From Siphlonurus alternatus (Eukaryota > Arthropoda > Insecta > Ephemeroptera > Siphlonuridae): a stretch of DNA of 64,000 nt. The stretch lies in assembly GCA_949825025.1 (NCBI GenBank), contig OX463780.1, positions 29,044,118 to 29,108,117 of the forward strand, written 5' to 3'. This document shows positions 27,016 through 39,200 of the stretch, in pieces. Made by a program: the position numbers and the translations under genes. The stretch's first letter is position 1. Each line of letters starts with the position of its first letter. The notes beneath the pieces were generated by a model that saw nothing but the letters and a program-made list of their open reading frames with translations, made no database searches and was not told the DNA's origin.

Positions 27016-27121
27016 TACTTAGTTTGTACTAATATTAAAAATATTTCAACTATACATTAATTAATAATCCTAAACCTACGTTCTATTGTACTGTAAATAT
27101 TATTATATGTACTAATTAAAA

Positions 27122-27214
27122 TTATTTCTTAGGCTTTTCTTGTTGTTGCTCTTCTTCTTTGAGTTTCAAAATATCCCCGCGATTTACGAAGTAAAATGAA
27201 GCTTGACGTCCTTT
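27122..27214 (-). CDS. Ankyrin/Dpy-30 gene, terminal exon
   Basis: C segment KGRQASFYFVNRGDIL, then a Lys/Glu/Gln tail ending KPKK and TAA (27124-27122). Acceptor tttcag. Confidence 0.8.
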   Translation of the reverse strand, partial: KGRQASFYFVNRGDILKLKEEEQQQEKPKK

Positions 27215-30200
27215 CTGAAACACCCATTTTAATTATTAATTAATTATTATTGATACAGTTTGTACACAAGAACAATATTTAATAAAGTTTATATCATCTA
27301 TAAAGCCACGCCATGCCTGCTTTTATAGAATGAATGATGAGATAGTTGTCAACAATCATCGAGTATGAGTATGAAGTTTGTCGTGGACAACTCTGAAATT
27401 CCTTAAACATAATTTCACTGCTGATATAATCATATATAACAAAATGCCACGATATGCGGGGGATTGTTGACGTACCAGGTCTTTGAGAACTCTCTTGGCG
27501 CCAGCCTTCACCAGTACCATGCTGAGCACCTCGGCCTTGTCCATCGCCATGGCGTAGTGCAGCGCCGTTCGCTCCAACTGAACAAACGAGTGGTGATTAC
27601 GGCAGGTGAAGAGATTAAATAAGGTGTCGTTAATTCTAAAAAAAAATATTGTGCTATGAAATGAAGGAAGAAATGAACAGAAACTTTCAAAGAATGTTGT
27701 ACTTTCATAAGAAGAGAATATTTTTTATAGTTAATGGTGTAATGCATATAAGTTCATTCAACTTAAGAGTACTGAAAGTGGTAATTGCTAAAAATAAAAT
27801 AACCCAGACCATTAAATTTACTAACAAATTTCTATAACAAAAACAAGCTTTGCAGAGTTATCTTTTCTAAAAGTGAAAACTACGTAAATTTAAGTCACGT
27901 TGTTTTTTTCGTAAGTGGGTTCATTTGTTTCGACTTGCTGCCACCACCTGGTGAAAGTACTCACGTTGTCTCCGGCCCCGAGCGTGATGGGGAACTTGCC
28001 AGCGATGTACTCGACGATGTGCTCCTGCTGGCAGAGCGCCGCCACGTGCAGCGAGCAGCGCCCCTTAGAGTTGCGTGCCACGGCCAGCCGGGAGGTGGTC
28101 ATCACCTCGCGCACGTGCTCCAGGCTGCCCACGCGGATCGCCTTGTGCACCCACTCGCGCTTGCCCTGCACACGAGTCATCACAATAGAGGAGGGCAGAC
28201 AGTGGTGGAGCTATCGGTGGGAGGTGATCATCTCCCCCTCCCCACGTCACAAAATTGGTACTAACTACCCTGTCAACAATTATTTTTTTCTACATATCAT
28301 ATGGGCTGAAAAGTACGTTGTATTTTTTATAACGTAGTGTATTTTTTTAAAAATTGAGTATACAAATTTAACAGTACCCTAAAATAGAGAACAGACTTAT
28401 CAATTATGAAATGAGTTTGAACAAATTCATATTCAACTGTAACAATGAGGTAAAGACATGTGATCAGCTGGCGTCTCACCTCGAAGCCCGGGATGGCCTT
28501 GAGGAAGGCGAGGCTCTCCTGCACGTTGCTTCTTTGGGCCAGCTCCACGATGCTCGCACCGTTCGCGTCCTTCACGTCCAGAATGTGTTCGTAGCCGTCC
28601 AGCAGCAGCTCCTCCAGCCGCTCAGTGTCTCCTGAAGAAGAAAATGCACGCTTAGGAGGAATGTATTTTAATGTTATACAGCAGATAATGTAAATATATT
28701 TTTATATGTATTAAAAGTTCACATTTTTATGCATTCACTGCATGATATTACTCAACTAGCTCTGCTTATAATTACCATAAAATACATTAAAATCATAAAT
28801 TATACTATGAAACATGGAAAATTTACGTATTTATATGCAATGTACAGAACACACAAGCTGACTGAAGACTGTCACACTATAGCCAAATTATAGCTCCTAG
28901 AGGTTAGGCAACTCGTGCAACTTAACTTAGTGAGATTTTGCTGCATGTAGGCAACTCGCTTCGCTTTGAAACTGACCAAGTTGCCTAACCTCGCACTTTT
29001 ATAGAGAGGCTATTTTAAGATACACTTCTCACCTAGGAAAATTTCCATTTGCAACCTTGTTAATCAATATAATTACCATTATGAGTATATATCACAGCGT
29101 AAGGCTTCAAATGGAAATTTTCCAAGGCGACGAGTGTACATTCACAACGAAGATAGTTTTATGTTATTGAGAGACTCACCCTCGAGGGCGAGGTGCAGCA
29201 CCCAGTTGTCGATGTCCCTGGCGTTCTCAGGTAAGCCGGCCTCAAGCGCCACGTCCCGCGGGGTGCGGTAGAGCGCGTCCCTCTGACCCACGCTGAGACC
29301 CGCCTCACGGAGCAGCTGGGAGAAGGCGTTGCGGCTGTGCGAGCGGGCCGCGGCGAAGTGCAGCATGCTCTGGCCGTGCTCGTCCTGCCAGGAAACCTCA
29401 TCAGTCTCTCGCGTTACTTACGAATAGACATTTTGCACTTGTTAAACATTTTAATTCAGACAAAATTTAATAGTCATCTTCAGTACAACAAAATTTATTT
29501 TAGTAATTTTAAATTAATTCTAATTTCAGTTTAAAGAGATATACTATGTATTAATATTAAGTGTTGCTTGATTGCATGCATTAAGATCACTGCAACAAGA
29601 AAATATTATTTACATGACATGATAGTGTAATGCTATTATTGAAAGCTAAAAGGTATACAGTTTTCCCACCTTTTCAGCTGAAATATTATTTGATTGCATT
29701 AATGTAGTATAATTATCCGATAGTAATTAATACCTAATTGTGAATAATAATTTGTTGATCAGAAAATTAACGCAATGTTTGCTCATTTAGAAGATTCTGA
29801 AGTAAGAGTATTAATGTATATTGATACAGTGGGTACCAAAGTTACAAATACCAAATATTTTAGGGGTTATTCTAATTTTCAATTGAAGTTCAAAAGTAAT
29901 AAAAAAGTATAAAGAATTATAAAGTAGGACTAACCCGGTTGGTGCTGCCGTTGGCGCTGGTCATGGAGCCCGCAGTCTGAAGGCGATTACTCGAGTCAGC
30001 TCTCTTGAAGGCCGTGTTACCGGGGGCTGGAGCCTGGTTATCCGCCAACACCTCCGGCATCCCCCGCACCACCCCCGAAACCTGCGACGCGGGCTGAGAA
30101 AACATTACGTCACTAGAGGGCGCTACGTTGTAGATCATTGAGGTTTGACTTGGGATCGTTGTTTAACCACGCTCATAATTTTATTAATTATTTTATTTAT

Positions 30201-33200
30201 TTACATTCCTTATTTTATTATACTTGCAGTGCAAAACAAAAGTAATAAAGACTAAATTACAGTTGCTAAAAAATAATTTCTAACTAGAGATATCAAATTT
30301 GGTTGTGTTATTAATATATTTCTTTCGCCCGTTTCGTTTAGAAATTTAGTTAATAAAATGAAAATATAAACTAGCATAATTTACGAGATTAACATCCATA
30401 TTTAGTAATTTCCATAGATACATTTTCATTCTCATACATATTGGAATAATGCATGCCGTTTTATCATATTTATGCGTCGTGCTGCAGAACTATATACATG
30501 CCTCATTCCTAAAAAGTGTCACGCTATCCCTACCTGTACCTGGCCGGCTGGAGAGCTCGGGAGGTGTGACTTTGAGTTCGGAAAATTATACAGATAGTTT
30601 GCAAGAAACGCTATAGGGTCCTTGGGCCGAACATTCGATACCTCCGTCAGTCCTTTCAGCAGCGGGTCCCCCACGTCTGAAATGAATGACAGTTAGCAAG
30701 GGAAATTGTTTAGCCACTGATTGGCCGGTACTTACTTGTCGCGAGATACTGGCCGTCCTGAGTCCAAGCAGCGGGATGTCGGGATGGAGGTTTTACTGTA
30801 ACGAGACACGGGTGTCAAGTATGCCAGGCAAATGGTGCAATTTTTAACGTTATTCTCTTTCGTATAGAATTAATTACCACACGCGATTGAATTTGAACAT
30901 AATTAACAATTCCGATTAAATATATACCTTTGCGTTAAGTTATTGTCATTAAATAAATAATTAGACAGCAATAATTTAATAATGATCATGAATGCAGTAT
31001 TTAAAAATATCAACTCTATATTTATGAATGACAAATATAAAAGAACATACGTAAAAACACATGTAGCTGAAAATATAATTTTAAAACAGATTTACAGTTA
31101 AACATTAATTTTAATTTTCATTGGGTTTACCGAAGAGATAAATAATTTCATACCAATGTTATTTACGGTAGAAAAATAGCAACTTTTGTATTTCTTTACA
31201 CCAAATTGTTGACACGTACTACACATAATACTTTATTACATAGCGAGATGGAATATTTAAACATTGCTATCTCAGCTGACTATACACATACCGAAGGTTG
31301 CACCTGCTGCCGGCGTTTGAGGGGGCTGTTGCAACATATCCAGGGTAGCGGTGGCCGCTGCGCCAGAAGCTGCAGCCCTCGCGGGGTCCGGGGTGTGGGC
31401 AGCGAAGGCCGGGTCTGCGCCAAGCTCAGAGAGGATCTGCTCGTGGTTGCGGCGTTGCTCGTGGTGCAGCTGGTAGTCGAGGGCCGTGTGTCCGCGCTGC
31501 AAGTGACAAGACGAGTAGTACAGTGAGATAACATGAGGACAAATACTGGCCTAACTTAAGTTGCATCAATTTATCTCGGAATAGTAAGATAATTTTCATC
31601 CATTTTAATATTAAATGGTAAACAATTCTCATATTATCCTCGTACTATTCCGATAAATATTGTATGCCTCATACTTGTAAGTAAAACTTATTATAGTTGC
31701 AACTGACGGCTGCATGTGAAGAGTATGAGGATGTTTGCATGATGGTACTAGATGCAGATTTTATGAGCATGACTCATAAAATAACATAAATAAATGTCTT
31801 GAAATTTCTTCAAATATTTTTAAAGAGCGCGATTTACGAAAGAATTTTTTCAGGTTTTTCTCAAATAAAGTTTAGTGTTTAAGCCTTAAATTAATAATAC
31901 TAACCGCGGTTATTGAGAAACCGGATATCTTATTATCCATTTGGTTAATTTACGTGACTTTAAAGTACGAACCTTGTCCCTGAGTCTTGGGTCTGCTCCG
32001 AGGGCAAGCAACGCGCGGTATAGCACCCCACGATCGGGTAGCACGGCGGCGTAGTGGACAGGACCTCGACCAGCGTGGTCCTGCGCATCAAGGGTCTCGG
32101 GGAACCGCCCGCCCAGGTACCGTGACACGTCCACCTGCGACATGGAGGTAGATCTCACTGTTCTACTGGCATTTATTATGTTTGAATGTGTTGCGTTCAA
32201 GAAATTTGAATAATTATAAAAATAAACTGACCATGCTACAGTGATAGAACAGCAACCAATTTAGTTGAACACTCCATTAAAAGCCAGGCACTTACCTGAC
32301 CAAATAGCACAGCCTTATGAAGGGGCGTGGCACCAAACTTGTCACGTGACGTTACAAACTTGCGTCGCTCGAGCGAGGCCTGCAGAGTCACAATATCCCC
32401 CCGCGCGGCCGCCTCGTGCACCGCCGCGATCTTGGCCTGCGAACGAGAACCGTGCAGCTTCAGTACATTCGTTTTTTATCGTCTGACCTTGCACAGCAGT
32501 CACATTATTTATCATCTCATCGATTGGGATGTAATATTCATGAAACGAAAATTCTCACAACGTTGCCATGAAAGTATACAATATATTATACATTATTGAT
32601 TACAAGTTTCGCAAAAGAAATTTGTTATTTTCCAATGAAAAATATTACATAAAACTCATTCTTATTATTATATATAAGCGCATATGAGTGCAAAGCTACA
32701 TTAACCATGGAAAAATTATTATATTTAAAAACAAAATTTTAAAGTGCACTAACTTAAAAGCACGTGCATGTGTTTTAGTGCATGGTGCATGGTTTTGGTG
32801 CGTGATAGATAGTTGATCCGTTGCATGTTTATAAACAAAACTGATACTTGAAATATTAGCTATACTACCTGAATATAAAAAAGTTTGTGTATTTTTTACG
32901 TTAATAGATTTAATACATTTGTACCCATTCAGATAATATATAGATAAAAAATATCATGAATATTGCACGTACACAGTACATTTTGAAAAAATTGAAAGGA
33001 AATTCGTAACTGATTAAATTTCACCTTTCAAATAGAAAAACGACTCACCATATACACCGGCACGTGGTCCAACAGTCCCTGCACGTAGGGGTTACTCGAG
33101 GTCATGCCGATGAGCTTCTCGCCGTGACCGTTGAGCACCATCTCCGCCAGTTTCTCCGTGTTGTTCGCCTCCACCAACCTGCGCGCCTCCTCTAGAGCAG

Positions 33201-36200
33201 GGTCAGGTCTACTAGACGTCATAGGAACGGTCAGGTCCTTGCTGATCAACGAACCGTTCATCGTGACCTTTTCAACTTGTGGCATCGCAGCTGCTGCTGG
33301 AGTTTCAGGGTACTCAGTGACTTTTAGACCTTGAGATGTCATACCTGTTCCTGGAGTGCGAGGGTACATTTCTTGAGGTGTTTCTGGATATTTTCTATCT
33401 GCTGGAGTTTCTGGGTATGGAGTGATCTTTTGGCCTGTCCCAATTACTCTTTTATTTACACCAGGAGTTCCAGGGTTTGAAGCTACATTTATCAACGAAC
33501 TCTCAATGTTTGCAGTATTAAAACGATCTGCATGAGTTTCAGATATGTTCTGGACCCTTGCAGGAGTGTCCGGTGCAGCCTGGCCTGTCGAGAGCCGAGA
33601 ATCTACGGTGTCCAGCGGAGCTGGAATCTCCTCGATGCCTGGCTGCAGAGCGCGTGTCTCAGCCAGGTAGTCCGCTGCCTTGTTGCCGATCTGTAAAAGA
33701 AGAAAACACAGATATATTAAATCACAAAATGGTTTATCGTTATTATAATAAATATATGTTTTATTCATTGAACAACAAAATGTTCTCTGCAAAAAAAAAT
33801 ATATATACGTATATAAGCCCATGACAGTGTTTTTCATGAAAAACGTACAAGAACTGAAATTAGAATCTATATTAATAATTATATACTATATTAAATTCTT
33901 GGATTCTAAATATTTTAAGTAATCCAATATAATTAGATTCCTATATAAAACAAAATAAAAACTCTTGATGGCAAGTCTTCGGTTGTTAACTTACGGCGTC
34001 CTTTACACTCTCCGGGGCGCCGTGCAAGAGCATCAGTTGGTAGCAGGGCAGCGCGTGGGTCAGGTCAGGGCACATTCCGGCGTGGTGCAGTGGCGTGCGA
34101 CCCTCCTACAACACGTTGGGTCACCATGGTGTGAAAATAATCGTAGTAGCGTTTATAAATCGTAGTTTATCCTAGCAATAACGATTTCATTCTTCAATAA
34201 AGAAAATGTATCTTATTCTGAAACGGACATTATCTTACAACATTGTCCCCCTTCGTAAAAAGCCGTAATCAACTAAGGTTTTGTTTATAAATAAAATGTA
34301 AATTATACCAAATCTTACAAGATTTTGGGTCCAATATTTTATTATAATATTTTAATTGTATTCTTATATTTAAGTGAGTTTCATAGATCAGATCGATTAG
34401 AGTCAAAATGATCGTGATTCAAGAATTTAAGGAAGTTATCCAGCTTTCTCATTAACTACGTTTAGCAACAGCTTAACTTAATTACATTACCCACGTTTAG
34501 TGAAAAACCTGGATAATTTTCTGTTAAATCATTCTTTAATCTTTCCCAATTTATTTATTATGCCTTTGTAAGAAGAAAACCGATACGCAATGTTTATTAT
34601 AAGTAATTTAAAACCATAACATCATAATATTGATTGATTTAATTTTTAATTGACTTTAGGAAGCTTCCTCGCAACTACGCAACAACACATCAAACATAAT
34701 AGCAAGTGAATCAGCTGTACACATTCTTCACATTCCAAGCAGATAACTCACCCAGTCCGTGACTGACACGCCTCGAGGGAACACCTTCAGCAGCATCTGC
34801 AGCACGTCCACGTGCCCCGCCCGGGCCGCCACGTGCATGGGCTGTGCGCCCTCCTCGTCTCGAGCCAAGACGATGCGACGGTACGTGGAGACGAGCGAGC
34901 TCACCTCCGCGGTGTCACCGGCCGCCGCAGCCGCGTGCATACGCCGCATACCGTCCTGTAGACCAATGCAGGGAGTAGCATTTGATATCAATGATTTCGG
35001 TAAAATAGTACACCAACAGTTTTTGGTTATAAACCAAATATAACATCATACTCATACATCATATCACTATTCTTGATGATTTTATGCAAGTACAGTTATG
35101 ATACTTATGATTTTAACTAAAAATGTATAATTATCTTTTTTTCAAAGGCTTATATTATTTCAATAGTGATGTTAGTAACATATCAATTTGTTGTTGTAAT
35201 TAATATCAATTTTTAACATAATTTTATTGTAAAAAATACTTTATTTCAGGTAAAAGATGAGATAAAAGTAAGCAGTGTGTATACATAATCATTGATGCAT
35301 TCACCCCTGCTTGCGGCTATTGTGAGTATTCCACCACGGTGGCTCGCCAGCTTGCGGCTGACTCTCTCAACACCCCTCCCTGAACTTACCAACACTCTGA
35401 GCCTCCACTTCATACTTTTTTAATTCTTTGCAACTTTAAACAACACCAAAGTTCTATAAATCAATATCAATGTAATTTTCATCACTTCCATTAACTCGTG
35501 TCTCTGCTCGCTACTGACCATGAACCCCGGCGCTCGTTCGACGAAGGCTCGGAAGTCATTGTTGCGAGCGGCGCTCCCCAGCAGCTTCATGACCCTTGAG
35601 CCGCGGCCCTCGAGCAGAGCGTCCTCGAGGCGGGCAAGGTCACCAGCTCGAATCCACCTCTCGATGAGCGGGGCCGGCATGCGTGAGCCGGGGGGCGAGA
35701 TGGGGCGCAGCGGGGAGCCCTGGAGACGCGAGACATTCGGTGAGGACCCCTTTTCGAAAATTTAACAAGGGCCGTTTGGAACTCAACGTTCCTTTATATA
35801 AAGGGACATTGTACAGACTAAGAAACGCTAACATTATTAAAATGAAGTGATTACATATATTTTTTTATAATGAATTTTACTCTTCATATATATATATATA
35901 TGCCGTATTATAGTTAAATTACAATTTTAGGTGTTTGAAATTTTACAGTCTTAATTACAGTCTCCTTTTATAATATTTAAAGGAATTTCTCTATAAAATG
36001 TGATTTAATTCACCGGTTTATTTATTGAAGTCAAGGGTTTTCAATAATATATATTGCCAGTATTTTTATTATATAATTGGAAATTTTAATTTTTAAACCC
36101 TTTTAGAACAAAATGTAGAATCAATCTGCGTTTTTCGTATTAATAATTATTTTAAATCGTGAATATTGTACACTGTGCACACTGTGCACTCGAGTTTTGT

Positions 36201-39200
36201 TTTTTACTAGGGTATATAGATCGATGTAGGAATCCTCAAATGCATAAGCATTTCACGGCTTTTGAACAATTAAGTTATAATTTTACTTACGACCATTTTT
36301 TCTTCGACTGTTTTTATTTCATCTTCGATTCTATGACTGGCTGTTGGTCCATTGCTCGTCGTATTTTCATCTTTCGAGCTAGGTAATGTGCTTGATCCTG
36401 AACTGGAGGTGGTGTCAGGGTACTTAGGTTCAAAACTGGAGGCTGTGTCAGGGGCTTTAGGTTCAAAACTGGAGGCTGTGTCAGGGGCTTTAGGTTCAAA
36501 ACTGGAGGCTGTGTCAGGCGCCTTAGGTTCAAAACTGGGGGCGTTATTTACGACGTGGCGTTCTAAACTGGAAGCTGTACTTGGAATTTTGGGCTCCAAA
36601 CTGGGGGCTGTACTGGGAATTTGGGATTCTTGTGATCCTATCGCTGGTACTACGTTCAGGGGAGCGGTCTGGGGCACAAACATTGGATAAGTTCTTGATA
36701 AAGACTCATTATAAAAAGGTTTAGTGGTGCCTAGAGGATTTCTTGTTGACATATTGGGGTTGAATGAGAATGTTGTAGGGGGCGTGGCAGCATGGTTCCT
36801 CATAGGTGGAGTTCTCATATATGATAAAGCAGCAGCTGCCATAGATAGAGTTGACATTGCGGTTCTAGGGGCAGTTTTAGGAACGGTATTTAGGACAGGT
36901 TCGATGAGAGGTTTCTTAAAAACTTGCGTTGTATTAGGCTCTGGAGCTATGGGCTGATAATCTGACTTAGAAACTGGAGGATTGGGTGGAGGGTTAACTG
37001 TTTTTGATATGGGGTTTCCAGGTTTTGGTAGTGGAACGGAAGGTTTCGGCAAGTTTGGTCTTGGTGGAGGTAGGTTTGTGGGTCTCGGAGCGGCAGTGTT
37101 GCGAGGTATGGAGGGCAGGGGAGGTTTGCTCAGTAGACTGGGCAGCCCAGGCTCAGTGTCTTGGGCCAGCATGCTCCAGTTCCACGAGGAGGGTAGCGTG
37201 CTGGGGGCTCGGGGAGCGTCAGGGGTCAGCATCAGTCCCGAGCAGTCCAGCTCCATCGGGTGCTGCGCGTAGTACGACGCGGAACGTCCCTTCTGCGCAC
37301 ATAATGTCAAATCATAAATAAAATTATATTTACGGTACTAAATTAATTAAATTGTACTTCTAATATCACACATTATTTAAAATTGTTGCCTTGTTTTGAT
37401 CAGTGATATAATTATATAAATGCATAGTTGTCAATTATCATATTTTATTTCCTCAGTTGAATCCTGTTGTAGTGACTGAATTTATAATCTTTCCGGCTCT
37501 TCGTGGACCCAAGTTATCAATTATTATGATATTATGAAAACTAAAGGCACCCTTCACATAGTTTTACTTTAAACATAGGCAGGTTCACTCACGCTGTCCA
37601 CGAGCGAGTCGTCTGCTCCTGCGTCCTTGAGCAGATGGAAGGCGTCGTTGGAGTCCCTGCGCACCGCGGCGAAGTGCAGCGGCGAGCGACGGTTCACGTC
37701 TCGCACCGCAGCAGCCTCGGGGGCTCGGTCCAGGATGTCCCTCACGATCTCCACGTGGCCCAGGCCAGCAGCCTAGGAAAAGAGAGTGGGGTCAGAGGAG
37801 GGGAGATCAAAACGGGGAGGAGACAGAGCGTAGAGGTCCGATGATATGTTATTATAGTTATTATACCATTCAATTTGAAAAAATAATAAATAAGTAATTT
37901 TAATGGCCTGAAAGACACAATTTAAAATTAAATAAATTACTATAAATCTAGTACTAATCAGGGTAAAACCATTTTCATGTACATCACCACTTGATATGAC
38001 TTTATATTACTTTGAACATAAACCATTGCAATTGAATTCCTTTCCTTTTGTTATTTTAAATATTTATGACGGGAGAGTTAACTATAAATCTTTCCATCAG
38101 AGTTTCAGTTTTTGATAGGATTTTCAGGTCTTAATTTTAGAATTTAGAAGCTCATTTGTGCTTGGTCCTACAGCTCGATACCTTGTGTAGCGGCGTTAGT
38201 CCGTTCTTGTCTTGGCTCATGACGAGCTGCGCGGGCACGGGGGGTGAGGTGCGCATGCGCCACAGTGGTACATTGTTGGTCACAGCCGCGGCATGCACCT
38301 CCTTGATGATGCTCTGCAAAGTCAGGGAAAGGTCAACAATGGAGAACTAACTCATAGATACTTGGGACAATGGATAAACTCGAAGTATTAACCATCTCAC
38401 CGCGACGTTAACGTTCTGCAATTTGTTCAGCACATTTCAGCATCACAATTGAGCCTCAAGGACGCTTACCTTAACTCTGCTACATATGTAACTCGCTTCA
38501 CGTTCAGACAATTAAATACATAGTCAAGAAACTTAATATAGACAACCTGCATTCAAAAATATTATTTTATTTCTTTAATTGACTTAAGCTCTTTTGTTGT
38601 AGCTTTTTTTAGATTATTTTAACCCTTCTACCAACTTAAAAATCGTGCTTCAAAACTTTATGTGAAGTCATTAAAGTTATATAATTAAATATTTTACACG
38701 CAAGCAAATAGGGATTATATAGGTAAAAAGGTTACATGATTATTATGTAACAGCATCATCTGTCACCTCGATTTTAAAGGTGAGGATAAAAATATATTTA
38801 AACATACTATAGTAAAAAAATCGAGGTCTTCAATCCATTTATTCAATAAAAAATTCAAACATGGTGCAGATACATCCCTAACATTACCTCCGAACATGCA
38901 GTCACCATGAGAAGTCTTACCAAGATGCAGGGTACGGCCTCGAGGAAGCGCCTGACTCGAGGACTAGCACTGGTCTCGGGAAGCAGTCGCTCGCCCTGTC
39001 CTGCCCACACAAGTCGCTCCAGCCGACCCAGGTCACGCTCGTGAATCCACTTGCGGATGTGCGCGCGTGTCACCGCCACCGGCAGCTCTAAGCACGCGAG
39101 GTAGAACCAGCAAATAATTCAGTAATTATACAGAAGAGACGTGTGTCGTCAATCGATGTTTTGTCAGCTTTTAATTAAGTTATAACCTTTCAGAATCAGC

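Larger units (their letters stand above)
25220..27121. other. Convergent intergenic region
   Basis: Holds the 3' UTRs of the plus-strand gene and, from the other side, of the ankyrin/Dpy-30 gene. Very AT-rich, no ORF of note. Confidence 0.6.

Noticed and set aside
36352..37321. Several Gly/Val-rich plus-strand frames opposite the linker exon
   Set aside because: Antisense shadows of the Pro-rich coding exon.
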